Positions 34,028-44,947 of a DNA stretch of 64,000 bases are shown here, piece by piece; position 1 is the first letter of the stretch; every line of letters begins with the position of its first letter. The DNA lies in the NCBI GenBank assembly GCA_944990035.1, contig CALYLX010000043.1:124001-188000 (forward strand), read 5' to 3'. Below the pieces are notes generated by a model, which saw only the letters and a list, made by a program, of their open reading frames with translations, ran no database searches and had not been told where the DNA came from. The position numbers and the translations under genes were made by a program. This stretch comes from Clitopilus passeckerianus. Lineage: Eukaryota; Basidiomycota; Agaricomycetes; Agaricales; Entolomataceae.

Positions 34028-35837
34028 GTCTGCGCAGTATGCGTAGCAGCATGTCATGGTTAAGAGAGGGGAAGAACTGAGCAAGGTCAAAAGCGACCAC
34101 ACTTGTCTTCAACCCTCTAGCCCAACCGGCTTTGACGATGTGAGTGAGATAAACACCCGCATCCTCAGTAAAGTGTTGGCGCACACCTCCAAACTGGTTG
34201 GGGTGGAACACGCCAAATTTCTGCGCTTCAACCTGCATCCAGTTTGCAAGCATCTTCTCAAAGAGTTTCTCCAGTGTGTTGAGCAACACAATAGGGCGGA
34301 ACATCTTGGGAGTTGAATAGTGCGGTTTGCCAGGCTTTGGAACAATGGCAGAACCCGACTCCTTGAAGTGAGAGGGCCAGTGACCCACCCGAAGGCAGGC
34401 ATTAGCAATCTCGACGAATTTGGTTGCAATGACAGTGTCAGCAACCATGGATTTGAGCTGATACCATGTGAGGTGATCAGGACCCAGAGCAGAAGTGTTT
34501 GAGCACTTTGCAAGTTCTTCTCTAAGCTCATTAACACCAAAGTCCCACCACTCACGCGGAGGAGACTGAGGCATGTCGTCGAGCACAGAGGGGTCAACAG
34601 GGCGGTCAGACGCCGAGTTGTATGTTGAATCAAGAGCAGCCCAAAGTGACTCAAGGGAGTTGCAAGGTTCACCATTGTGGCGAATTGCTTCGTGTGTAGG
34701 GAGCTTGCGCTGTTTCGCCCAGCGCATGAGATCCCATGGACACTTGTTGGTAGTAGCGATTGTCTGAATCCTACTATCAAAGAACTTGCGCTTGGCCACC
34801 TTGGTGGTCCTGCGGAACACCTTGTAATCAGCAACCGCCCTGGAAGCGCGATACACTCTGACAGCCTCAGAGCACTCAGGATTCCACCAAGACTTTGACT
34901 TAGTGGAGATGCGAGCAGTCTTTGAGTTATTATCCCAAGACTGCTTAATAGCGGTCGCAACGGCACCAGTGCAGCGTTCGATTGCTTCTGCTGTTGTGAG
35001 AGTGGTTGTGTCCAATGCTTGCAAAGAAGAGGACAGTTCCTCCAGGAACTCTTCCTCTTGCTCACTGCCCTTGGGCAGAGTGATGCGCTCAGCAGCCAGC
35101 TGCACAGGCTGGATACAGAGCGTGATGGTAAGAGGAGCGTGTTCAGAGGGTCCTTTCCACTCTGTGACCACGCTGTGTGAAGTCCCTGCAGTGCAACCCA
35201 CAGGGAGAAAGAATAAGTCGATGACTGAAGGCCTGAGGCTACCAGCATGCGGGAAGTGAGTAGGAGTGCGTTCTGGCAGAACACTAACCTCCAAACCCAC
35301 GTCAAGCGCAACATCACACAGTTCAGTCGCAACATGATTTGTAGAGTCATAGTCTGGATCCCAGACTGACGACTTGCAGTTGAAGTCCCCTGCCATGCAA
35401 AGCATGCTTGGGAGACGAGGGGCATTGTCACACAGCCAGCGAATGGCAGTACCATCTCCTGGGCTGAAGTAGACATTGGCAAAGTGTATTTGAGCACAGG
35501 TGCTCCCATACAGTGTAGTGACCAACACATCATTGTGGTTGGCGAGGTCAGTGCGAAATGCAGGCCGCATGCCTGCAAGACGCCTATGCACAAACTTCAT
35601 AATGTGTGGGTGGTCAGTATCGGATGCTGGACATCTAAACATGACCAGCCAGTCCGGATGAGTGGGAGCACCAATCACTGCCTCCCCTTCTGGGTTGGTA
35701 GTGGACACAGTGCGACGTATTAGCCTCCAGGGAGGCTCTTGTAGCAGGAGAATGTCAAAATCATTCTTACGCTCCTCCAAGAGTGATGACACAAGATCAT
35801 AATTTCTATTCACATTTTGTGAGTAGAAGCGAAGCAT
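34028..35837 (-). pseudogene. LINE-C ORF2, 5' half: EEP endonuclease and start of RT
   Basis: ATG at 35,837 (MLRFYSQNVNRNYD). EEP nuclease motifs: LLLQEPPW, CMAGDFNCKSSVWD, SLRPSVIDLFFLPV and SEHAPLT, where most relatives (and LINE-F here) have SDH. RT begins about 34,560 with ALGPDHLTWYQLKS and runs through AFDLAQFFPSLNHDML to the junction with the KDZ element; codons beyond (to 33,996) belong to the transposon. The nuclease nicks the target and the RT copies the RNA there. The other half is at 15,850-17,936. Confidence 0.88.
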
Positions 35838-35838
35838 A

Positions 35839-37445
35839 CAGTGGGCATCAAAACTCTTCCAATGTTTGCTACTTTTTCAAAGATGTGTTAATAGCTGATG
35901 GAATAAATTATGTAAAATCTTGAAAATAATATATATCATAGTTCAATGTCTTGGCTTGATGCTGACATAACTCTGAGGCTGTACTTCCACTTTTAGCAGG
36001 TGTTTCACACAGTACAAGGTGGTGACCCATTGGAAGGGTTTTGTTGCTACTGATTTTGAAAACAGAAATACATGGATTTTAGTACTTAGTCCACTTTCCC
36101 TTGGCCTCAACTACTGCCTGAATCCTCCTAGGCATTGACTCTATTAAGTTCTGGCACACCTCTGCTGGAATAGCATTCCAAACCTTCTCCACCCTTGCCC
36201 AAAGTTCTAATACTCCACTAGGTGGAGAATTGTACTTGCTAAGCTCTTTTTTGACATGAACCCAAAGATGTTCAATAGGGTTCATATCAGGAGAGTTTGC
36301 TGGCCAGATTAGAACCTTCATCCTGTGGTCTTCAAACCATTCCTTGGCTATGTTGCTGGTGTGCTTGGGGTCGTTATCCTGCCGGAAAATCATATCTTTT
36401 ACTTTTACCTTATAGTACTTCAGGCTATCCTGAAGTTCCTCCTCTAGAATTGAAGTGTAAAGGACCTTGTCCATAGTACCTTCAATTCTTGTAGCATATC
36501 CAACCCCATCCCACCCCATACAGCCCCACATCATAATATTTCCTCCTCCAAATTTCCGGGTTTCTTTGACACGTCGCTTGTTAAGCCCCTCCTCCTTCCC
36601 TGCCCATACTCTCTCATTCCCATCTGCCCCAAACCGGTTGATTTTAGTCTCATCAGACCAATAGACCTTCTTCCAATCATCTACAGTCCACTCCTTATGC
36701 CTCTCTGCAAACTCCTTTCGTGCCCAAATATGCTTCTGGTCAAGTGCAGGTCATTTCACCTTTCTGAAGGACTTCCAACCAGTGTTTTTGAGGTTTCTGC
36801 GTACTGTCTGAGGTGTGACAGTTGTGTTGGTAATATCTTGAAGAACTCTAGCAGCCTGAACAGCTGTAGAAATCTTGCCCATGCGCATGTTGAGTTTAGT
36901 ATATTCGATGTTGGCAGGTGTAAGCTTGGGAGGACGGCCACCAGATGACTTGGGAAGGTGAGAACAGTGCTTGTCACGTATTCTGCTGATAGAAGCAAGG
37001 CCAATTCCAGTCTCTTTATGAATATGAGTGGCAGAGAGGCCGGTATGAAGCAGTTCAATGACACGAGTAGTTTGAGCCTTAGTGAGAGTGCGCATGATGG
37101 GTTGGGGGCAAAGTAGCACTTGGGTCAGCTGTATATATAATGTACTGACACTCTAGTCACATGACTTTGTTGACTACAATCAACAAACTCAAGTATCATG
37201 TGATAAGTCACATGATTACTGGATTCAGAACACCTAGCAACAAAACCCTTCCAATGGGTCACTACCTTGTACTGTGTGAAACACCTGCTAAAAGTGGAAG
37301 TACAGCCTCAGAGTTATGTCAGCATCAAGCCAAGACATTGAACTATGATATATATTATTTTCAAGATTTTACATAATTTATTCCATCAGCTATTAACACA
37401 TCTTTGAAAAAGTAGCAAACATTGGAAGGGTTTTGTTGCCCACTG
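35839..37445 (-). mobile_element. Tc1/mariner-like DNA transposon, 1607 bp, TA target duplication
   Basis: Terminal inverted repeats of about 210 bp (35,839-36,048 and 37,236-37,445) begin CAGTGGGCA and are nearly identical. TA is duplicated at 35,837-35,838 and 37,446-37,447. The insertion lies exactly at the start codon of LINE-C ORF2: the left TA overlaps the ATG. The near identity of the repeats suggests it is one of the younger insertions. Confidence 0.93.
36079..37095 (-). pseudogene. Tc1-like DD34E transposase with one in-frame TGA
   Basis: ATG 37,095 (MRTLTKAQTTRVIELL). The N-terminal half has paired-type helix-turn-helix features (GIGLASISRIRDKH; GGRPPKLTP). The catalytic domain has WSDETKINRFG (about 36,655), RQDNDPKHTS and NSPDMNPIEHLW, giving the DDE set. 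A single TGA at 36,751-36,753 (VK*PALDQKH) splits a frame otherwise open for 339 codons; Arg or Lys is usual there. In an active copy it would bind the inverted repeats and cut and paste at TA. Confidence 0.9.
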
Positions 37446-37475
37446 TAGATACATATTTGTGACACATAAAGTAAT

Positions 37476-37565
37476 TTAAACGTGAGCAGTACAATCACCC
37501 AGAGCCGTCTGCATTGGTCTCCTCCTGGGTGGTTGAACATTAGCATAACTTTGCGGTGCTCTACT
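37476..37565 (-). pseudogene. LINE-C ORF1, last ~28 codons
   Basis: Reads APQSYANVQPPRRRPMQTAL and ends at 37,476, matching the LINE-1 ORF1 end (APQSYTDVLPPRRRPIQIGQ). ORF2 starts just downstream, beyond the Tc1 insertion. At 37,566 the homology stops and a plus-strand ORF1 begins. Confidence 0.75.
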
Positions 37566-39571
37566 GGTACTATTACCCTGTTGGCTCAAGCGCCAACATT
37601 TGTTTCCTCTGCTCAGAGCCCGTCTGGCTCTGCAGATACATCTGATCCCCCACCTGAGACGCAGCAGCTTGATGCTAAATTCAGCCTGAGGTGCATGGAG
37701 CGACTCTTCCAGCAAGCCAGCTCTAGGCTTGCTGAACTTCACTCTACAGGACACTCTCTGAATGCCGCTGCATCGCTTTCTACAGTTGGGAGCATCACCC
37801 AGCTTTTGGATGCTGCTAACAACTGTGGCCTCTTTGCGGGGGCCTTCCAGCATACCCCAGAGTATCGCCAACTCAGGGACGTGTTTGCAAATGCGGGGGC
37901 TCAGCTCTCTGCATTTTCCAGACCCTCCCAGACCTCGACTCCGGCACCGGGTTCCATCCTGACTACTGCCGCACCCTCCTCCGCTCCCTCCCGACCTACT
38001 CTGGGTCGGAAGGACATGCGTCCTCCTGTGCCTCCACGCAGCCCCTCATGACCTTACAGGCGCCCTGTTGTGGCAGGTCCTCCCCCGGTCAATTGTGCTA
38101 CAAGGCCCCTTGCAAAAGGGACCTTTGCATGCATTGCCTCCCAGGGTGCAGCTATTAAAGCAGCTGCAGCCTCCTCCCCTGCGCCTCCAGCCCCAACACC
38201 TCAGGCACGCAAGCGTGCTCGAGATACAAGACTCTCTTAGTGTGATTGAAGCGTGGCTGGACTGTGTTCCAGACACAGCAGTTGGTGAGCTTGAAGCTCG
38301 CCATGTTTCTGACGCTCTCATTAGTGCCACTGTGCATGCCGCCAGGCTGCAGCTCCTTGGATACCTTAGTGTGGGGGAAAACAATGTCCCCATGCTGCGC
38401 CAGGTCAGAGACACACTCAACAGTGTTATTCCTGTCCCTCCTCCCCACTGCAGCAGCTGCGCTTTCTCCTCCTGCAACAGGTGGGCATGGTGTAGCGCCG
38501 GCCTCCCCTGCTGCAGGCAGCTCCCCCTCCTTGTCCAATCCCTCCTAGAGCACAGGGACCAGAGTTACTCCAGTCCGTTCCACAGAACGAACTGCCACAC
38601 ATTACAAATCTCCGGAGCCCATGATGGGTCAGGAGTCCACATCCCAACCTGCGCAGAAACCTCGGACTTTGGTCCCTGGACCTGCCCCAGTAGAGCGGAT
38701 ACACTCTGGAAACTGGATGCAGTACCAGTGCTGCTTTGCCCGGCCCTCTGTGCAAGCGCCTGCAGTGTGCAAAACACCTAATCTGCATGCTGTGTATGCG
38801 CCAAACCCTGCCCCTGCTAGACAGCAGCAGCAGCCACCTTCTTGGGTTATCCTGGGATGGGGTAGCACGTCTCAAGGACAACTCCAACACTAATAAGCGT
38901 AAGGCGGCGTCCTCTCCCCCTCCTGCTACTCCTTCTCCATCAAAGAAGAAGCAGAAGCTCAAATCCACTATGCGCGATCCTTTGCACAAGGAGTGCTTTG
39001 TATTCACCACCAGTGGTGAGGGGAACAATGCTGTTCCTGTCCCTCTTCCCATCTCGCCTGAACAGGCTGTAGAACCCCTCAACCTCCGCTTTGAGTCTAG
39101 AGGTTCTCCCAATCGCGCCATCCATGCTGAAGTCGGCAGGGGTGACACTACTGTTGTCTTCTTTGATGAGACACCCTCCCACAGCGATGTAGGCATTATA
39201 CGCCTTGCTGTACAGCGCACTTGGTACCCTCTCACTGATGGCACCAGCGGTGCACCTACCGTCAATGCAAATGTAGAAGTGCCTGCATTGTGTTCTTATG
39301 CACGCATCACTGGTGTGCCATACTACAGTTCCAGCGGTGCTGCTGTTACTTCTGAGGTAATGGAGACGCTCCTGTGCCAACACCCCACCACTAGGTTGCT
39401 CCAACTGTCCAGAGTGCCTCATATTCATCGCCCCAACAGCATGTATGATATGTGCGTTGTGTTCTTCAACTTTTGGGATTCCAGAGCTGGTACTTCCCTA
39501 AAGTCCATCACGCACAAGAAGCTCTCCATCAGAGGGAAGCTGTGCCTCATCTCCCCTGCCAGTAGCCATGC
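37566..39571 (+). pseudogene. LINE ORF1 on the plus strand, frameshifted (possible inverted 5' part of LINE-C)
   Basis: Three overlapping frames make one ORF1: 37,566-38,051 (ETQQLDAKFSLRCMERLFQQ), about 38,068-38,780 (SVIEAWLDCVPDTAVGELEA) and 38,830-39,571 (VPLPISPEQAVEPLNLRFES; VFFNFWDSRAGTSLKSITHK). It ends just before the zinc knuckles, at the border with repeat R2. Homology to LINE-1 ORF1 is block by block, but it belongs to another subfamily. Being head to head with the LINE-C ORF1 tail, it may be the inverted 5' segment of LINE-C. Confidence 0.7.
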
Positions 39572-41164
39572 TGCATCAGAAAAATAGCAAAGTACTTGAC
39601 CTATCTTTACCCTTCTTGAACTCAATTTTCTTGAACCTGTCTTAGTTAGATTGTATTCAAGTTGACCAAGCAGACAAGTTTTGACTACAATGCTCCAAGT
39701 TAGGCTAAGACGTTCAAGACAAGTAAATTTAGGCTACATTGCCACAAAGCATTGTTTAGAACTAATTAGGCATAAGCTAAACAGATCAGTATATTCAGAC
39801 TCAGTTGCTACTAAGCATAACAAGCATCACAGATACCACACAGTTTAGAATAAGCATTAGCCAAGATATACTAAATTCTAGATATAAGGCTCAGAAAACA
39901 TCAGGCAGAAGTTATAATAGTTCAAAATATGATATATTTCAAGGCAGGTAATACAGATATAGAGTAAATTATATAGTATAGATAAGCTAACTCTCTAACA
40001 ATCTATGTGGCTGTGCAAAAAGCAGCACATTACATCCAGTAATGGTAGGCCACTCTCTGGATGCCATGAAATTGTAAGAGGTGGAAAAAGCTAAGGGTAT
40101 AATAACCAGGGAGTGGGGGCAGTGGGTAGGAGGTGATAGAGGCTACTACTAGTAGAAGAACTTCTATTAATAGAGGAAAACAACAAAGGTGGGGCAAACT
40201 TACTTGGTCAATCTACCCACTCCGGAGTGGGAGGCAGTGTATGGAGATGGGAGAAGTATACTGTTACAATCCGCACCATCGTCCGACGATTCCGCATTCC
40301 TTCCACGTTCTCCATCGCGGAAGGAACTTCTCAAGATTCTTCTAAGTACCTTCACCTCCATTCGGACATCATCACCCCTTCCTTTACCGATATCATTTCT
40401 CACTCGTCTCCATTTCATTCCACTTCCACTATTCCGCTGTCGTTCCACTATTCCGATGTCACTCCACCATTCCCTACTCCTGTCCGGTACATTCTATCTC
40501 CACCATTCTATTAGTTGACATTTGACATTTCACTATTGTATTCCTTGTTACTATTGTTCTCTTCATTTCTCATTACTTGTATATAAACTCTGTAACAACA
40601 TTGTAGTAGAGCATTCCGAAATCAACTTAAGTTCTATCCGCTTCTCGTCCGAGTCTCTCCACTACCTTCCGCTCTACTCCGCATATCTTGAATCCAAAGT
40701 TGGCCACTGAGGAATTCAGAAGGGCACAGCACATACGCTGAGGCCAAGGCCTTCCGCTACGTCTAACTCTACCGTTTGACTTCCGCCATCCCCACGCGAC
40801 CCGTCCGCGTTATCCACACATCATCTGTATCGTTCCATATCGCGGACTCGTCGCGGACTTTAACATATACCATAGAGAGTAATAGAGAGGCCCTCATAGA
40901 ATGAAGATTGAGTAGGAATATGTTAAAAATGAAAAAAGCGGCAGGGAAACATACCTGAGGGGTTTCCCACCTGCACAGGGTCTCCCTGTTCTCCCTTCAG
41001 CCTTCATGATGCCTCCTAAGGTGCTCTTGAGTGTTCTGGGTTGGAGGAAGGTCAGCTAGCACTAGCCATGATAGTGGAAAGGAGGAAGGAGTGAGTGAGG
41101 TGGCAGTCTGATGGTGTGCGCCAGATGAGGTTACAAGTTCCCATGCTCAAAAGATAAAGACTCA
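39572..41164 (-). repeat. dispersed repeat R, copy R2 (contains a solo LTR)
   Basis: Minus-strand copy. It includes ACATACCTGAGGGGTTTCCC/ACCTGCACAGGGTCTCCC at 40,950-40,990, the core near 40,010-40,030 and a CTTGAA/TTCAAG-rich tail near 39,590-39,690. The LTR at 40,262-40,865 was inserted into it. No coding frame is convincing. Confidence 0.55.
40262..40865. repeat. solo LTR, 604 bp, with 5-bp target duplication TATAC
   Basis: Begins TGTTACAATCCGC and ends GCGGACTTTAACA. TATAC is present on both sides (40,257-40,261; 40,866-40,870). It contains TATATAAA near 40,578. Its sequence differs from the LTR at 5867-6328, so it is another Ty3-type family. A solo LTR forms by recombination between the two LTRs of a full element. 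Confidence 0.9.
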
Positions 41165-42544
41165 TGTGCAAATAACAAGAGATCTGATGCTCTTAAAAGA
41201 AATCGGACTGCAGATTCAGATTTGGCGATACCTAAAACATATTTCCAGCTTGTTTAAAACAATAAATATCTTGTGTTGAGCCTTCTATACAACAGGGGTG
41301 GAACTTGATAATTTTGACCTTCAGAGCTGCTGTGAGAATATTTCCAGCTATTTCTGGCTGTCTCTGCAAGTGCGCCAGCTCATGTCTGTTCATCATCATA
41401 CAACTACTGCTACCTCCTCCCCCTCTGCTAGAACCTCTTTCTCAAGCACCATTTTCAATTGAAGAATAGGATTCAAATCCTTTATTTGTAAGTTCTATTT
41501 GCTTTTCTGTGTTGAAACAGATCTCTTACATCAAGTTTCTACAGGTGAACTATTGTAAGTTTTATTGGCTTATTTCTGGGTAAGATTTCGCTTTTTTTAA
41601 ACCTCTATTACTTTCTAATCTTATTCTCTGTAATTCCAGGTCATTTTATGGCTCAGTGTGGTTAGGGGGAGACCCAGTGCAGGTGGGACACCCACAAGGT
41701 ATGTTGATTATTTTTTTGTATTCTGTCAGAGTCTAATGTTCTTTTTTCTAGGGTTTCTCATCTTCTACTTCCCTGTTGCATTACCTCAACAGTCAACCCT
41801 GGCTGCTACTAATATAGCCTGTAGAAAGTGGCCGCTTTTTGCACAGCCACAATGCTGCAGTGGAGAGGATAGATCATTCAGAGTATATTAGCTAGTGTAA
41901 TCAGATGTAGTTATTACTCTGAATATAATATAATTTCTATTCTATTGCTGTATTTGAATGTTTTCAAATGGTTTAGACTGCCTAAGCTTGCTTAGTAGCA
42001 AACTAAGCTCATTTAAGAGGAAATTTAAGGTAGATTCAGGATGCTAAATTGCTCACAAGTCAGTTCCAAGAGCAGTGCAAGTTCAGAATTAGATTCAAGA
42101 TCTTTTAAGACTAGGACATAGCTTGGCTGTCTTGACCTTTTTCTTCTTAAATTTTACTTGAACTGTTTCAAGACATGTTCAAGTCACTATAAGACACAAA
42201 AAAGCAGCATCAGTAAAATTTGTGCCAACTATGGGCTGCTACAGTAGCTACATAGCAGCTATAGCCATGTAGCAAAGGGTATTATCTCTAAAGGAGAATT
42301 TTCTACTTTAGAAGCTATGCTAGCTACTAGCAAATAAACTACAAAAAATTCATTCTTATAGTTGAATAGAAACTTACTACAAAAGTTTAGTTGAACTACA
42401 AATGTAGTTAAACTCTATAAAAGTACAGCCTACTATAGAAGAGAAGTCAAACTAGTTGAGAAGAACCATACTACATGATTTTAAGGTACTGGTCTAGAAA
42501 ATCATATTCTAGAGTAGCAACAGTATTGTATAGTATGGAGAAAA
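41165..42544 (+). repeat. dispersed repeat R, copy R3
   Basis: Aligns with the inverted copy R4 over its 5' half: GAGAATATTTCC (41,334), GCGCCAGCTCA (41,371), GGGGGAGACCCAGTGCAGG (41,666), CCGCTTTTTGCACAGCCACA (41,831). After the GTGGGACACCCACAAG block the sequence reads GTATGT...TTTTTTCTAG, which looks like an intron, but no frame spans it. The tail is AT-rich with CTTGA words. Confidence 0.55.
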
Positions 42545-42670
42545 TATAATTTTTGTAGAAGAATACTACTTGTATAGAAAAATTTAAATTCCATAGAAGA
42601 GTCTAATTTCATAGTAGAGTTCGAATTCTGTAGAAGACTTGAAATTCCATAGAAGATTCTAATTATATAG
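42545..42670. repeat. degenerate minisatellite, unit about 18-21 bp
   Basis: Successive units read roughly AATTCCATAGAAGAGTCT, AATTTCATAGTAGAGTTCG, AATTCTGTAGAAGACTTGA, AATTCCATAGAAGATTCT. It lies in the AT-rich zone where the tails of R3 and R4 meet. Confidence 0.6.
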
Positions 42671-42771
42671 CACAATATTTATAAACAACATATCAGCTAT
42701 GATTATGTAAAAACAGTATATACATTACTAGATCTATACACTTCTCTTATTAGTTCTCCTTTTTTTGCATA

Positions 42772-42846
42772 TCAGTGGAGTTAAACCTTCACCTTTGGCA
42801 TAGGTGGCACAGCCACTGTGTGCTCTACCACCTGAGCCATAGGGTC
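42772..42846 (-). other. tRNA-like sequence (pol III A box and B box), degenerate
   Basis: On the minus strand TATGGCTCAGGTGGTAGAGC matches a tRNA D arm/A box (GCTC...GAGC pair), and GGTTTAACTCC about 40 nt later matches a B box with small differences. The anticodon arm does not fold properly. It is probably a tRNA-derived head of a SINE or a decayed tRNA gene. A T run lies at 42,761-42,767, reading as A on this strand. Confidence 0.4.
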
Positions 42847-42849
42847 TTT

Positions 42850-43870
42850 GTTAAACAAGCTGGTAGATTACCTATGACTAGACAAGCTGTGGACTTAGCA
42901 AACTTTTTCAGAAAACTTCAACATTGTAATAAAAAAGCAAAAGCTTCAAGAGCGCACGTCTTGAGTAAAGATGACATTCTTGAGCTTGCTCTTGAAAGCT
43001 CCTTGAATATTCTAATTTTACCTTGAAATCACACTGCTGCTTGATGATTTCAGACCATCTGATTGTTTATTTGGGGCCTCATTTGACGGCAATACATGGA
43101 TAAATTGAAATCTAGACTATATAATACATAAAACTAGATTAGAAGATGTACTATTGTGCTATACCAGCTCTACTGCAGTGTGGCTGTGTAAAACCCAGCC
43201 ACTCTGCAATAGCCTCTTCTGCTGGCACTAAAGAGAGAATGTTGAGGTGGAAGGAATAGGGAAAAGGGTGGATCAACAAGGGAATACACTAGAGAAGGAG
43301 CCATTAGACTGTAAGCAAAGACCATCATAGAGCAGTCACATACCTGGTGGGTATCCCACCTGCACTGGGTCTCCCTGTGATGATGCCTTGCTTCTCACAT
43401 TCCTTAATACACTATATAAAATGAAATAAGAAAGTATCAGAGGTAAAAAAAAAGCTTACCCTTACCTGAAGATGGTCAGTGAGAATCAACCTAGTCTGTC
43501 TGCGAAAACTTGGTGTCTGAAAACTATTGAACTTCAGAAAGTGGACAAAACTCATATAGAAACATCTCAGCTGTTATTTTTCAGCTATAGAAGGGGACCA
43601 GATGAGGAGGAGGAGGCAGCAGTGACATGGTGGTTGAACAATGATGGAGAGGTGTGAGCTGGCGCGCAACAGAGGAACACAGCAATAGCCGGAAATATTC
43701 TCATGGCCGCGCTGAACATTGAAATTGTGAAGTTCCACCTCCCTTGTACAGATACTTCAATACCACGTATTTACTACATTAAATACACCAGAAATACTGT
43801 AAGCACAACCATACATCGGACCCTTTATCCTCAAGGCGGAGTATGTCGGCAAACAACACAGCCTGCTGCA
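42850..43870 (-). repeat. dispersed repeat R, copy R4
   Basis: Minus-strand copy, tail to tail with R3. It shares GAGAATATTTCCGGCTAT (43,680-43,697), CAGGGAGACCCAGTGCAGG (43,355-43,375) and the TTTTACACAGCCACA core (43,180-43,195). The tail at 42,940-43,030 is rich in TTCAAGA/CTTGAG. A further upstream match to R3 (GGTGGAACTT) extends it to at least 43,745. Confidence 0.55.
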
Positions 43871-43924
43871 TTGGCACAGCTTCGGACTCCTCCGAGTCGG
43901 GGCTAAACATACCTTTTTCTCTTG

Positions 43925-44770
43925 GTACGCATGGACAATGTTCTCTGAGCTGAATAAAAACAGCGCTAACGCCGTTTTACACAGCGCCTCTTCAATGTTC
44001 TCCTCTCTCGACTTCATCCAACTCCACGCCTGGAAAGCGGATCCGCCTCATTACTGAACATACCCTGGTGTTGCCTGAAAAGAGCAAGCCTCAGACCCCT
44101 GCGTCATACGACCGCGCAAAGGTTCTAGCAAGAGCTGAATTAGTGGAGCGCATTAAGTGCACATATTCTCGCTTGGGTAGCGACGCTGTCTCCGACTTCG
44201 AGGAGGCAGTTTTTACTTGCTGGGAGGCGGCATTCCCTGAGGAGGCCGAGCCAGTTTGGGACCACTTAAATTCCTATGAAGTACATTTCGACGCTCTTTG
44301 GTACTTAGGAGTCTACTCACCGTTCTTAGGAACTCATCGACCCACTTTCTGACTCTGCCAAAACCCCCAAAGCCAACTGCGCCGTTCATACACCCCACCC
44401 CACCAATGGCACCGTTTGTGCACCCATCTCCGCAGACGAGTTGAAGCAGTCACTGGCGGATATCCTCACCAAATGGCGTGATACATCTGTCCCCCCCGAT
44501 GACACCATTTGTACATCCACCTCCGCAGAGGAGTGGAAGCACTCACTTGCAGATATCCTCACCAAGTGGCGTGCCGACCTCCCTCAAATTCTTTCTGCTT
44601 GCTGGTCGGCTTCTCTCAGTCAGCGTCGGGCGAAGAAGGCTGCTGCTCAGAATGCATCGAGACGACGGAAGGAACGTGAGCGGATGCGCGAGTTGAAATA
44701 TCTGAAGGAGCATTTCAAATTTCATGATGACCCGGAGATTCAAGAAATATTAGAATCTTTGAATAAGTAG
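43925..44770 (+). CDS. unrecognised gene beside the CxC1 KDZ transposase
   Basis: From about 44,000 the frame reads KRIRLITEHTL, SYDRAKVLARAELVERIKCT and WEAAFPEEAEPVWDHLNSYE. An intron 44,281-44,329 (GTACAT...TTCTTAG) joins it in phase to ELIDPLSDSAKTPKA and the C-terminal part, which ends at 44,770 with HDDPEIQEILESLNK. A stretch LADILTKWR occurs twice (44,455 and 44,549), showing an internal duplication. The C-terminus is strongly basic (RRRKERERMRELK). The start is unresolved because an upstream frame (MFSELNKNSANAVLHS, 43,951) does not connect cleanly. Function unknown. It converges with the KDZ gene, as TET/JBP does in the other element. Confidence 0.5.
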
Positions 44771-44947
44771 CGCGTTCCTTTACTTGTTGCTTACCTTCTA
44801 CCTTATTTTTCTTGACACATTTATACTCATATTCCACACGGCTCTCGTATTGACCTCTCTTCTTGACACTCAATGTAATGTATTTGCTAGTTTGTAACTT
44901 TTGTATCATGTTTTTGCTCAGAGCTGTGATGAATTAATGATTGCGAT

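Noticed and set aside
41700..41753. Intron of a coding gene in repeat R3
   Set aside because: Donor and acceptor words are good, but no open frame continues across it in any copy.
42775..43026. 83-codon plus-strand ORF
   Set aside because: Its start overlaps the tRNA-like sequence and the rest is the CTTGAG-rich tail of repeat R4; no coding character.
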